A DNA stretch of 64,000 nt. It comes from Pseudomonas viridiflava (GTDB lineage Bacteria; Pseudomonadota; Gammaproteobacteria; Pseudomonadales; Pseudomonadaceae). Position numbers and translations under genes: made by a program. Of the stretch, positions 35,971-44,646 are shown piece after piece (positions within the stretch are counted from its first letter, which is position 1; each line of letters begins with the position of its first letter). The DNA is taken from positions 334,113 through 398,112 of the forward strand of contig NZ_LKEH01000025.1 of assembly GCF_001642795.1 (NCBI RefSeq). Direction: 5' to 3'. The notes beneath the pieces were generated by a model. It searched no databases, was not told where the DNA came from, and saw only the letters and a list, made by a program, of their open reading frames with translations.

Positions 35971-37467
35971 CTAGTCACGGCCCCGCAGAAGGTTGTTGGG
36001 CATGGCCCAGGCAGCGGCAATACCCAGCAACGAGATGGCCGCGCTGGTGATCAGCAGGTTTCTGAAGGTCAGGGCCAGCTCGGCGCGCAAGGTCTCCAGC
36101 GCCGGGCCGGTGGCGGCATTCAGACTGTCGAGCAACACATTCCCTGAAGCGCCTTCATGGCCGATGGCCCCAGGCTCCAGCTGACCGACGCCGGTGTGCT
36201 GCAGCATGGCCAGCAGCAGGGCAGACATCAACGCCACGCCGACCGCACCGCCCAATGAGCGGAACAGGTTGGTGGTGCTGGTGGCAACGCCCATATCCCT
36301 GATGTCGACCGAGTTCTGTGTTCCTACCAGTGAGGTCGGGAACTGCATGCCTGACGCGATACCGGTCAGGATCATGAACAGACTCATCAGCACGATTGAC
36401 TGCGGCGGGGTGAACGCCATGCCCAGAATCGCGATGGGCATCAGCACCGCACCGGTGGCGATCAGGGGCTTGTAACGTCCTGTCAGGGCCGTACGCCGCC
36501 CGGCGAAATAAGCACCCATCGGCATGCCCATCGCCAGAGGAAGCAGATGAAGCGCCGCGCTGTCTGCGCCACCACCGGTGACCGTCTGGTAGCGCAGCGG
36601 CATCAGCACAATCAGCGAGATGGCCTGGAAGCTGGTGAAAAATACCGTGCACCAGCAAAGCACCGCGCTGCGGTTGGCAAACAGGTGCATGGGCAACAGC
36701 GGCTCTCTGGCGCGCCTTTCATACCAGACAAACAGCGCAAGGGTCAGCAGGGCGACGCCCAGCAGCGCTTGCACCTGCACGTCATCCAGACCGTGGCCCT
36801 GGCCAATCTCGGTAATGCCCAGCAGCAAGGCAGTCAGGCCGATGATCATCAGTATCGTGCCCAGATAATCGATGATCGGTTTGCGTTGCGGAATCGGCAG
36901 CCCTTTCAGCGTGCGCCAAGCCACCACCAACGCGAATATCCCCAGCGGCAGATTGATCAGGAATACCCAGCGCCACGACAGGTATTCGGTCATCAGGCCA
37001 CCGAGCACAGGTCCGGCGACACTGGCGACGGCGTACATGCTGCTGAAATAGCCCTGATAACGGCCTCGCTCACGGGGCGGAACGATGTCGGCAATAATCG
37101 CCTGACTGACCGACACCATGCCACCCGCGCCGATGCCCTGCAGCACGCGAGCCAGTACCAATTGCTCCATGCTCTGGGCCAGTCCGCAGAACAGCGAGGC
37201 CAGGGTGAACAGCCCGAGGCCGAACAGCATCAGCTTGCGCCGTCCGTACAGATCGCCCAGCTTGCCGTAAATGGGCACGGCAACGGTCAGCGAAACCATG
37301 TAGGCGGAGATCACCCAGGCCAGCAGATCGATGTCTTTGAATTGGGCGGAGATGGCAGGCATCGAGACAGCGACAATGGTCTGGTCGAGCGCGCTGAGGA
37401 ACACGGCCATCATCAATGCGAAAAGAATGCTGCGGATAGCAGTGGGGGTAGGGGGAAGACTGGTCAA
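35971..37467 (-). CDS. DHA2-family multidrug MFS exporter (14 helices)
   Basis: A 498-residue drug:H+ antiporter of the EmrB/QacA class. The first helix carries FLSALDQTIVAVSMPAI (DHA2 motif), followed by KLGDLYGRRKLMLFG (motif A) and ARVLQGIGAGGMVSVSQAI; about 14 hydrophobic segments are visible. No EmrA-like adaptor or regulator gene is adjacent, so it probably works alone. It faces away from the small gene at 37598-37768. Confidence 0.9.
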   Translation of the reverse strand: MTSLPPTPTAIRSILFALMMAVFLSALDQTIVAVSMPAISAQFKDIDLLAWVISAYMVSLTVAVPIYGKLGDLYGRRKLMLFGLGLFTLASLFCGLAQSMEQLVLARVLQGIGAGGMVSVSQAIIADIVPPRERGRYQGYFSSMYAVASVAGPVLGGLMTEYLSWRWVFLINLPLGIFALVVAWRTLKGLPIPQRKPIIDYLGTILMIIGLTALLLGITEIGQGHGLDDVQVQALLGVALLTLALFVWYERRAREPLLPMHLFANRSAVLCWCTVFFTSFQAISLIVLMPLRYQTVTGGGADSAALHLLPLAMGMPMGAYFAGRRTALTGRYKPLIATGAVLMPIAILGMAFTPPQSIVLMSLFMILTGIASGMQFPTSLVGTQNSVDIRDMGVATSTTNLFRSLGGAVGVALMSALLLAMLQHTGVGQLEPGAIGHEGASGNVLLDSLNAATGPALETLRAELALTFRNLLITSAAISLLGIAAAWAMPNNLLRGRD

Positions 37468-37597
37468 GGCAGAACCTGATGGCAGTGTTGACCCGCCGCA
37501 AACGTGACGGGAGATGTCTGGCCAGTCTAATCCGATAGGGGGCTAATCGATAGCTCCCTTCATATGATCAGCGATGAAATACATGACTCACTGTCTG

Positions 37598-37768
37598 TCA
37601 TCGCAACGCGCTGAAGGTTGAGTTGGTCGGCACGCAATGGCCGAACGAGCAGCTCACGACCGTCGGTGCCTGCCGCGACAACTCAGTGCGCCAGGCACCG
37701 GCTGCATAAACACCGAGTACAGCGATAACACCTGCCACCGCCATGCACTTTCTTGTTATGGGTCTCAT
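37598..37768 (-). CDS. Small single-span protein with a Cys pair
   Basis: A 56-residue protein: basic start, one hydrophobic helix (CMAVAGVIAVLGVYAAGAW), then a short polar tail with CSFGHC. GAGGAG lies six bases before the ATG, a strong ribosome site. The tail would face the periplasm, and its two cysteines could form a disulfide or bind a metal. It lies upstream of the DHA2 exporter on the same strand but with a 130-base gap. Function unknown. Confidence 0.6.
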   Translation of the reverse strand: MRPITRKCMAVAGVIAVLGVYAAGAWRTELSRQAPTVVSCSFGHCVPTNSTFSALR

Positions 37769-37918
37769 GTCGCACTCCTCACTTCAGTTGCAAAGCAATT
37801 TGAAAGAGCTGATTGGAGTGTAGGACAGGAATGGAGGCTGTACAGAATGCGCCAGCAACACACCGTCAGCCTTACAGGCTAAAATTCGTGCTTTCACTGA
37901 TTGGCAGGTTCAAGACTG

Positions 37919-38146
37919 ATGGCGCGCAAGGAATACGAAGAATTCGAAGCTGTATCTGCAGTAATGCCCGGCGAGGAGGGTTACCGTGCGGCAATCGCGG
38001 TCAAGGCTCGCGCCGGAGGAGCTCCGCGCTTTCACGCGGTTCTGCCGGGGCAGACGTTCAAGACCGCCCACGAGGCCGATCTGGCCGCAACCGCAGAGCT
38101 TGAGCGGCTGGCCAGCGTCGACGCCGAGGGTGAACTGGTCTGGTGA
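37919..38146 (+). CDS. Conserved small protein, 75 residues
   Basis: MARKEYEEFEAVSAVMPGEE opens a 75-residue soluble protein with a beta-rich first half (YRAAIAVKARAGGAPRFHAVLPGQ) and a helical acidic tail (HEADLAATAELERLASVDAEGELVW). It resembles small conserved Pseudomonas proteins of unknown role. AGG lies before the ATG at 37919; it ends nine bases from the convergent flavin reductase gene. Confidence 0.65.
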   Translation: MARKEYEEFEAVSAVMPGEEGYRAAIAVKARAGGAPRFHAVLPGQTFKTAHEADLAATAELERLASVDAEGELVW

Positions 38147-38155
38147 TACGCCTGA

Positions 38156-38779
38156 TCAGGCGCCCGGTCTGAACATCTTGAACAAAGCTTCAGGACCCAG
38201 CTGGAAATAATCCGCAGGTCCGCCGCCGCGCAGAATCGGCTCTGCGGCGGCCGTGTCGTAGACGCCGTCCTTGAGCAGGGATTTGGCGATATGCACCGCA
38301 ACCACTTCGCCCAGAATCAGCCAGCTGGGCACCAGCTCCTTGTCGGCGCGCTGTAGCTGGACGATCTGCGTGACCTTGCATTCGAACGACACCGGCGTCT
38401 CCAGCACGCGCGGCACAGCCACGATGTGCGAAGCCAGCGGCGTCAGGTTGGCCAGTTCGAATTCACTGACGTCCGCACCGACCGGGGCGCAGGTCTGGTT
38501 CATGGCTTCAGCCAGCGAACGTGTTGCCAGGTTCCAGACGAACTCTCCGGTCTGCTCGATGTTATTCAGGCTGTCCTTGCGTCCGACGCTGCAAAAACCA
38601 ATGATCGGTGGCACGTAGTTGAACGCGTTGAAGAAGCTGTAAGGCGCCAGATTCAGCTTGCCGTTGGCGTCCTGGGACGAAATCCAGCCAATGGGTCGCG
38701 GGCCGACAATCGCGTTGAACGGGTCGTGAGGCAAACCATGACCTTTGGACGGTTCATAGGAGTGAATAGCGTCTGACAT
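38156..38779 (-). CDS. Flavin reductase-like FMN-binding split-barrel protein
   Basis: A 207-residue protein of the flavin reductase/DIM6-NTAB family. PFNAIVGPRPIGWISSQDANGKLNLAPYSFFNAFNYVPP is the signature FMN-binding region, and NIEQTGEFVWNLATRSLAEAMNQTC follows. It should bind FMN and reduce flavins or act as an FMN oxidoreductase; no monooxygenase partner is adjacent, so its substrate is open. Single gene. Confidence 0.88.
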   Translation of the reverse strand: MSDAIHSYEPSKGHGLPHDPFNAIVGPRPIGWISSQDANGKLNLAPYSFFNAFNYVPPIIGFCSVGRKDSLNNIEQTGEFVWNLATRSLAEAMNQTCAPVGADVSEFELANLTPLASHIVAVPRVLETPVSFECKVTQIVQLQRADKELVPSWLILGEVVAVHIAKSLLKDGVYDTAAAEPILRGGGPADYFQLGPEALFKMFRPGA

Positions 38780-38861
38780 GCTTGTTTCCTGATCAGCTCA
38801 ATGACGGGGTTGGCTGCATAGTGCTGCGCTTTGGCAGCGGATGCCAGCCTTCAGACACTGA

Positions 38862-38885
38862 AAAGCCCGGCATGTGCCGGGCTTT
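38862..38885 (-). terminator. Terminator of the repeat-protein gene
   Basis: AAAGCCCGGC and GCCGGGCTTT flank a four-base loop. On the minus strand the 3' arm ends in a T-run, 22 bases past the stop of the repeat-protein gene. Confidence 0.85.
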
Positions 38886-38907
38886 GAGGGGTTGTGAAGC
38901 GTGTTGC

Positions 38908-39339
38908 TTAAGCGCGGCGATTGGCACCTACGCGGTCTGCACCATCAGCGGCCAGACGGTTTGCACCGACGTGGTCAGCACCATCGGCAGCCTGGCGGTT
39001 TGCACCGACGCGATCAGCACCATCGGCAGCGAGGCGGTTTGCACCAACGTGGTCAGCACCATCGGCGGCCTGGCGGTTGGCACCGACGCGATCAGCACCG
39101 TCGGCAGCGAGGCGGTTTGCACCAACGTGGTCAGCACCATCGGCAGCCTGGCGGTTGGCACCGACGCGATCAGCACCGTCAGCAGCTACGCGGATCGACC
39201 CGACGTTGGTGTGCTTCGTGCCGCCTTCGGCAACGACAGGGGCGTTCGACAGGTCGCTGGCAGTCACGACTGGCAGTGCGAAAGCGCTCGAAGCCAGAAC
39301 AGAGAAAGCGAGGCCGAAAATCAGTTTGGTAGTTTTCAT
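38908..39339 (-). CDS. Secreted 13-residue-repeat protein
   Basis: A 143-residue protein. Residues 1-21 are a Sec signal peptide (MKTTKLIFGLAFSVLASSAFA), followed by a short linker with the motif SNAPVVAEGGTKHTNV. Residues 52-142 are seven copies of AADGADRVGANRQ in which odd repeats read DRV..NRQ and even repeats DHV..NRL. The start has GGAG eight bases upstream. It resembles short repeat proteins of pseudomonads that some databases label phage infection protein, a name with little support. Likely periplasmic or secreted; the even spacing of Asp, Gly and Asn suggests a ligand- or metal-binding solenoid (inference). Confidence 0.8.
   Translation of the reverse strand: MKTTKLIFGLAFSVLASSAFALPVVTASDLSNAPVVAEGGTKHTNVGSIRVAADGADRVGANRQAADGADHVGANRLAADGADRVGANRQAADGADHVGANRLAADGADRVGANRQAADGADHVGANRLAADGADRVGANRRA
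38914..39186. repeat. Seven tandem 39-base coding repeats
   Basis: Seven 39-base units in perfect register, alternating in sequence so the higher-order period is 78 bases. Because 39 is a multiple of three, gain or loss of units keeps the frame. Expected to vary in copy number between strains. Confidence 0.9.
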
Positions 39340-39714
39340 GAGGGTGTCTCCAGTTTGGGTCGGGTGAGTTGTCATCCCGGTATGGAGGCAATGCTACGCG
39401 CTGGCCGATTATTAAGAAGTTAATCGGATTGCTACCGACCATCGCTGAAAATGATAATTGGCCGGAGCGCTCTGTTTTCGGGCCTTGCAGGGCTGATGGC
39501 ATCATGATGGTGCATTTTCTGAAAAATCCTGTAATAAAGGCTCTTGACAAATAAAAACAATATCTAATTCAGTGGTTTGGGCCTATTTTTCAGCCAGAAT
39601 GTGCACCGCCGTGAAACACCTGGAAACATCCGGCCTCTGAATGACAGCCTGATTCGCGCCCGCAAAAAAGGGCAGCCCCGGCTGCTGGCTGCCCTTTATC
39701 ACTGAGACGCGAGG
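39340..39714. other. Intergenic region between repeat-protein and permease genes
   Basis: About 375 bases. The part next to the repeat-protein gene is AT-richer and should carry its promoter; the far end holds the permease terminator (39664-39697). I see no convincing ORF. Confidence 0.4.
39664..39697. terminator. Terminator of the MHS permease gene
   Basis: AAAGGGCAGCC (39667-39677) pairs with GGCTGCCCTTT (39687-39697). A-runs and T-runs flank the stem; it lies 18 bases past the permease stop on the minus strand. Confidence 0.8.
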
Positions 39715-41040
39715 TCAGTCGGTTTCGATTCGCGAGTGCTTGCGAGTATCCTTCATGAAGACATACACCAACAGCGAGCACGCGATACAGGCCGTAACGT
39801 ACCAGTAGTAGCCGGTTTCCATGCCGATGCTCTTGAACCACAGCGCAATGTACTCAGCCGTGCCGCCGAAGATCGACACGGTCAGTGCGTAGGGCAGGCC
39901 CACGCCCAGCGCACGGATCTCGGTCGGAAACAGTTCCGCCTTTACCACTGCGTTGATCGAGGTATAGCCACTGACGATGATCAGCGCCGCCATGATCAGA
40001 AAGAACGCGCCCCACCAGGTCTGGATGGTGTGCAGGGTGGTGAGGATCGGCACGGTGCACAAGGTGCCCAGCACGCCGAACGCGATCAGGATCGGACGTC
40101 TGCCGACCTTGTCCGACAGCGCGCCGATCACCGGTTGCAGCACCATGAACAGGAACAGCGTCGCCGCCGAAATGGTCGTTGAGTCCGTGATGCTCATGCC
40201 GACCGTGTTCACCAGATACTTCTGCATGTAGGTGGTGTACGTGTAGAACGCCAGCGTACCGCCCATGGTCAGGCCGACCACAGTCATCAGTTCCTTGGGA
40301 TGACGCATCAGCGTGCGCATCAGGCTTTCCTTGGCCTTTTCCTTTTTCTTGCGGGTGAAGGACTCGGTCTCTTCCATGCCACGACGCAGGAACAGCGCAA
40401 CCACCGCACACAGCGCGCCGATGACGAACGGGATACGCCAGCCCCACGCGTACAGTTGCTCGGTGGTCAGCGTCTGTTGCAGCACGATCAGCACGCCCAG
40501 CGCGATGAGCTGGCCGGAAATCAGGGTGACGTACTGGAAGCTGGAGAAGAAGCCGCGACGTTCCTTGGTCGCCATCTCACTGAGATAGGTGGCCGAGGTG
40601 CCGTATTCGCCACCGACCGACAGGCCCTGCAGCAGACGGGCGAACACCAGCAGGATCGGTGCGCCGACGCCGATACTTTCGTAACCGGGCGTGAGGGCAA
40701 TGATCAGCGAGCCGAAGCACATCAGCAGCACCGAGGCCATCAGCGCCGCCTTGCGACCCTTGTAGTCAGCGTACAGGCCCATCAGCCAGCCACCGATCGG
40801 ACGCATCAGAAAGCCGACGGCAAAGATCGCAGCCGTGTTGAGCAGCTGGGCAGTGGTATCGCCCTTGGGGAAGAAGGCTTTGGCGAAGTATAGCGAGAAG
40901 GCGGCGTAGACGTACCAGTCATACCACTCGACCATGTTGCCGACCGAACCGCTGAAAATGGATTTGAGGCGACTCGAAGTGGTTTTCGGAGCAGCGGCGG
41001 TGCTCGCCGACCCCTTCGGTAGGGAGTTGGAAATTTCCAT
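39715..41040 (-). CDS. MHS-family dicarboxylate permease (alpha-ketoglutarate permease-like)
   Basis: A 441-residue 12-helix H+ symporter, paralogous to the permease at 26302-27603 (shared [36 protein letters not shown]). Its N-terminal GNMVEWYDWYVYAAFSLYFAKAFFP and RPIGGWLMGLYADYKGRK are closest to KgtP, so 2-oxoglutarate or a similar acid is the likely substrate. Single gene with its own terminator. It is not beside catabolic genes, so the substrate is inferred from the family only. Confidence 0.88.
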   Translation of the reverse strand: MEISNSLPKGSASTAAAPKTTSSRLKSIFSGSVGNMVEWYDWYVYAAFSLYFAKAFFPKGDTTAQLLNTAAIFAVGFLMRPIGGWLMGLYADYKGRKAALMASVLLMCFGSLIIALTPGYESIGVGAPILLVFARLLQGLSVGGEYGTSATYLSEMATKERRGFFSSFQYVTLISGQLIALGVLIVLQQTLTTEQLYAWGWRIPFVIGALCAVVALFLRRGMEETESFTRKKKEKAKESLMRTLMRHPKELMTVVGLTMGGTLAFYTYTTYMQKYLVNTVGMSITDSTTISAATLFLFMVLQPVIGALSDKVGRRPILIAFGVLGTLCTVPILTTLHTIQTWWGAFFLIMAALIIVSGYTSINAVVKAELFPTEIRALGVGLPYALTVSIFGGTAEYIALWFKSIGMETGYYWYVTACIACSLLVYVFMKDTRKHSRIETD

Positions 41041-41158
41041 GGTGATCCTTATTCATTATTTTTAGAGGAGGCATTCAATGCCCTGACCAGTTCCATAGCA
41101 GGAGCTGTGCCACACCAGAGAGGGTTGTTTTAGAGGGGTTGAAAACGTTGGATGAGCG

Positions 41159-41197
41159 ATAATCCGCTCATCCGGGGTGTCTGGATGAGCGGATTAT
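41159..41197 (-). terminator. Long perfect hairpin after the J-domain gene
   Basis: ATAATCCGCTCATCC (41159-41173) and GGATGAGCGGATTAT (41183-41197) form a 15-base perfect stem with a nine-base loop. A third GGATGAGCG copy at 41150-41158 allows an alternative fold. It lies 24 bases past the stop of the hscC/J-domain operon; no clear T-run. Confidence 0.65.
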
Positions 41198-41220
41198 TGC
41201 CGATTGCGTTGTTCGCTCGG

Positions 41221-42861
41221 CTAACGAGCAGGCCCAGGCCCGAAGATGATCACGGCAATCACGAAGGCAAACATCAATCCCAGCGTGAGCATCACCCATT
41301 TGCCGATGTTCCTTGAGCAGACCTCTTTGAACCGGCTCCATCCTCCGGTCTTTGTGCCGACAGCGTCCTTGATCAAAGACAGTCGATAGGGCGACAGGTA
41401 AATCCAGATCAGCAGGGCGGCAACATAAGAGGCCAGCGGTATCGGGCCCGAATGCGCGTAGAGGACGCCGACGAGCACTATCGGAATGCCGTGGGCCAGT
41501 ACCATGGCCTGATAACCCGGCCAACTGAGCGACACGGGCAACACGCGTTCACTCAGCCATTTATCCGTCGATTCAAACGCGTCTCTGAACGGTTGCCAGA
41601 TGGCCTGTGCGATGTAAAAAGCCGTCATCATCAGCACAGGCGTCATGACGAAACAGAAGAACAGGTCAAACCCGATGGACGTCTTGCCCGGCGGTTGGAA
41701 GTACTGCGCGGTCAGGGCGAGAGATACGCCAGCGGCATACACCCTGGCATAAGGGTTGAAACCAACCTGACGGCGCAGTTTTCGCCAGCCATGCAGGTCA
41801 GCATCCGGAAACAGTTCCAGGAGTTCCGGATGACGCTCCGACAGGTCGAAGCTCAATCGATTGCAGGCGACCCAGACGTCGTCATCGCATTCCCTGGCAA
41901 TACGCAACTGCTCTCTCAGCGGGGGTGGATCGAGCAACAGTTGCGCAGCATGAGCGTCGGCGCTGTCCAGAGGACCTGACAGCAATTGCTGCTGGCGTCG
42001 GGCAAACTCCTTTTTCTCGCAGCGCTCGATCAGGTGCATCCAGAGCGAGGGTGTGCCGGAGTGTACGTCGTGTTTCCGATCCCAATCGAAGAGACCTGAA
42101 ATGCGCTCGAAAAGGGAAGCGCTCCATTCATCGGTGTTGAGCAGCAGTGTCATGGTCCAGTGTTCGAGCTGGTCATGTTGATCCAGGGACAACAACCACG
42201 GTTGTTGCTCCAGCGCCTTCAACGCGTCCAGAAACTCACGCTCCTGATGCCTGGCGAGCAGGTCGCGAAACGCGGGCAACGAGCTGTCCAGAAGGGCTTG
42301 TGTCAGGCGTTGCGTCTGATGCGCCCTGAACTGCAGCTTTTGCAGGGGCGTCAACCAGTGCAACCGGACGACTGCCGCCTGAATCAGCTCCAGATGTTCG
42401 TCAGGTTCAAGCAGGCAGCGCTTGGCTAGGTGCTGCTGAAATTCGTCATCACAGCCTTGTTCCCGCGCCAGTTGGTGTTGCGACTCCAGATTCTGTGGCG
42501 TGGTCCGCATGGCCTGTTCATACCAGCTTGTCTCGACGACGGCCGGGCGCACAGGTTCGACCTTTGTCAGCGTCGGCATAAGAGGCGGTGCGACAGGCAC
42601 AAGCTCCAGAGCAGGCCGATGATCCGCAGGCTCTGTGTTCCAGACGCCGGGCGTGGCGAAAAGACTGTCTTCCTCGTCGCTCTCGTCGTCTTCGACGCGA
42701 TTGCGCGCCCGGTTCAGCGCCTGTTCATACGCCGTGCGCAGAGTCTGAAAGGCCGCAGGGTCATCGTCAGGCCGGGTCGTTTTCACCAGCCTTGAATATT
42801 GACGCTTGATACTGCGCTCGTCGGCGTCGCGATCCAGCTCCAGCACACCCCAACAATCCAT
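41221..42861 (-). CDS. J-domain co-chaperone, membrane-anchored (DjlC/DjlB-like)
   Basis: A 546-residue protein starting with a J domain (about 1-60: MDCWGVLELDRDADERSIKRQYSRLVKTTRPDDDPAAFQTLRTAYEQAL). The usual HPD tripeptide reads RPD here. The middle is helical and polar. Near the C-terminus are several membrane segments (about residues 370-540), so it is probably an inner-membrane protein with the J domain in the cytosol. It starts five bases after the hscC-like gene, as in the E. coli hscC/djl arrangement, and is expected to stimulate that Hsp70. Start ATG 42861 rather than the upstream GTGs. Confidence 0.8.
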   Translation of the reverse strand: MDCWGVLELDRDADERSIKRQYSRLVKTTRPDDDPAAFQTLRTAYEQALNRARNRVEDDESDEEDSLFATPGVWNTEPADHRPALELVPVAPPLMPTLTKVEPVRPAVVETSWYEQAMRTTPQNLESQHQLAREQGCDDEFQQHLAKRCLLEPDEHLELIQAAVVRLHWLTPLQKLQFRAHQTQRLTQALLDSSLPAFRDLLARHQEREFLDALKALEQQPWLLSLDQHDQLEHWTMTLLLNTDEWSASLFERISGLFDWDRKHDVHSGTPSLWMHLIERCEKKEFARRQQQLLSGPLDSADAHAAQLLLDPPPLREQLRIARECDDDVWVACNRLSFDLSERHPELLELFPDADLHGWRKLRRQVGFNPYARVYAAGVSLALTAQYFQPPGKTSIGFDLFFCFVMTPVLMMTAFYIAQAIWQPFRDAFESTDKWLSERVLPVSLSWPGYQAMVLAHGIPIVLVGVLYAHSGPIPLASYVAALLIWIYLSPYRLSLIKDAVGTKTGGWSRFKEVCSRNIGKWVMLTLGLMFAFVIAVIIFGPGPAR

Positions 42862-42866
42862 TGTCG

Positions 42867-44561
42867 TCACCACTCACCTCGTTCGAAGTGGTCTGCCTGC
42901 TGTTCGAGATGTTTGCGCATCTCACCAATCTGGCGCTCATCCTGGGTTTCCAGCACTCGTTGGAACTGAGCGGCCCAGTTGCCGAGCATTTCACGCTGCT
43001 CACCCAAATACTCCTGATACAGCCGTTCCAGGCGCGCCATGAGGTGGGTGTTGACCTGCTTTTCGCGAGGATGAACCTTGAGCGCTTCCAGTACCTTGAG
43101 TCGATCCTGAATTTCGGCTGGCGTCATGACTCCGGGATTGTTTTCGATCACCAGCCTGTGACTGATGCCAGTGGCCTGGACCGACACGTCGGCCTCGAGC
43201 AGCCCGTTGTTGTCGTAGGTGAAGCGCACGTCCAGTTCGATCTCGCCTGCCTTGGCTTTGGGGACCGGGATGTTCAGCTCGCCCAGCGCAATGTTGTCTT
43301 TGACCAGTCGGCTTTCACCCTGAAAGATCCTCAGGATGACCTCGCTCTGATTGTCCGAGACCGTGTTGACGGTCTGTACCCGGCTGACAGGCACCACACT
43401 GTTGCGCTCGATGATTGGCAGGTAATGCCCGCCCTGATGCCCGTTGAAGACCCGTTGGGAAATCTCGATACCCAGTGTGTAGGGACAGACATCGGTCAGC
43501 ACGATCTCTTCCAGCGCCGCATCGCGCTGTTTGAGCGCGGCCTGGATCGCAGCACCCTGAGCGACCACCTCATCGGGGTTGAGCGTGATCGACGGGAAGC
43601 GCCCGAACATGCCGGCCGCCAGCTTGCGGATCAGCGGCATGCGCGTGGTGCCGCCCACCAGCAGGATTTCATCGAGATCCGCGACGCGAATCTTTGCGTC
43701 ACGCAGCGCCCGCTCGATAGGTGCGCGCAGGCGCGCCAGTAACGGGGCATAAAGCTCTGCGACCTGTTCCTGGGTAATCGTCCTGCGCCACTCGCGGTCT
43801 GCGTGACGCAGGACGAAGTCGGCAAATTCATCTTGCCCCAGCGCCTTGCGAACCCGCTCCGCTTCACGTCGCAGCGAGGGCTCGATCAGCGCTCTTGCGG
43901 GAAAGTTGGAGTCGCCCTGATGTGCGCTGACAAAATGGTCGAGCAAGGCTCTGTCGAAATCTTCGCCGCCAAGAAAGTTGTCACCCGCGCTGGCGCGGAC
44001 TTCCATCACGCCGTCAAACAGCTCCAGGATCGAAATGTCGAACGTACCGCCACCCAGATCGAAGATCAGAAAGGACGTTTCGCCTTCCTTTTGATGAAGC
44101 CCGTAGGCCAGCGCCGCCGCCGTGGGTTCGTTGATCAGTTTTTCGACCTTGAGCCCGGCCAGCTCACCCGCGATGCGCGTGGCCTTGCGCTGGGCATCGC
44201 TGAAATAGGCCGGCACGCTGATAACGGCTTCGGTCACCGGCTCACCGTAGGCGCGCTCGACATCGGCCTTCAGGCTTTTGAGGACCAGCGAGGACAGCTC
44301 TTCCGGACGATAGGTATTGGCGCCCAGACGCACTTGCTGGGCACTGCCCATGTAGCGCTTGAACAGTGCGGTGGTTTTATCGGGATGAGTCTGCAGGCGC
44401 TCCCGTGCTGCCTTGCCGACCAGAATCTGGCCCTCGTCATCAAGCCCGACGACGCTGGGGGTCAGGGTGTCTCCCAGCGCGTTGGTGACCAACTCGCTTT
44501 TACCATCGCGCCACACGGCGACCAGGCTGTTGGTCGTGCCCAAATCAATACCGACAATCAT
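42867..44561 (-). CDS. hscC: Hsp70-family chaperone, HscC-like
   Basis: A 564-residue Hsp70 shorter than DnaK, matching HscC in length. Nucleotide-binding domain: [57 protein letters not shown] and [15 protein letters not shown]. The substrate-binding half (about 360-560) has a short lid. E. coli HscC works with specialised J proteins rather than DnaJ, and the gene immediately downstream is one. Start ATG 44561 begins the conserved [11 protein letters not shown]. Confidence 0.9.
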   Translation of the reverse strand: MIVGIDLGTTNSLVAVWRDGKSELVTNALGDTLTPSVVGLDDEGQILVGKAARERLQTHPDKTTALFKRYMGSAQQVRLGANTYRPEELSSLVLKSLKADVERAYGEPVTEAVISVPAYFSDAQRKATRIAGELAGLKVEKLINEPTAAALAYGLHQKEGETSFLIFDLGGGTFDISILELFDGVMEVRASAGDNFLGGEDFDRALLDHFVSAHQGDSNFPARALIEPSLRREAERVRKALGQDEFADFVLRHADREWRRTITQEQVAELYAPLLARLRAPIERALRDAKIRVADLDEILLVGGTTRMPLIRKLAAGMFGRFPSITLNPDEVVAQGAAIQAALKQRDAALEEIVLTDVCPYTLGIEISQRVFNGHQGGHYLPIIERNSVVPVSRVQTVNTVSDNQSEVILRIFQGESRLVKDNIALGELNIPVPKAKAGEIELDVRFTYDNNGLLEADVSVQATGISHRLVIENNPGVMTPAEIQDRLKVLEALKVHPREKQVNTHLMARLERLYQEYLGEQREMLGNWAAQFQRVLETQDERQIGEMRKHLEQQADHFERGEW

Positions 44562-44646
44562 GTCAAACCTTCTCCTTGCATACGGCTGTCCAAGTGCTCA
44601 AAAAGTAAAAGAATGTCCGGTCCGGGCTGAAACGGCGAGCAGTATT

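Noticed and set aside
38782..39423. Plus-strand frame of 213 codons through the repeat array, and CRISPR-like periodicity
   Set aside because: The 39-base period keeps several frames open on both strands. There are no spacers between units, so this is not a CRISPR; the minus frame has signal peptide, ribosome site and terminator.
39445..39465. AATGATAATTGG resembling part of a Fur box
   Set aside because: Only one half matches and no iron gene is near; too weak to list.
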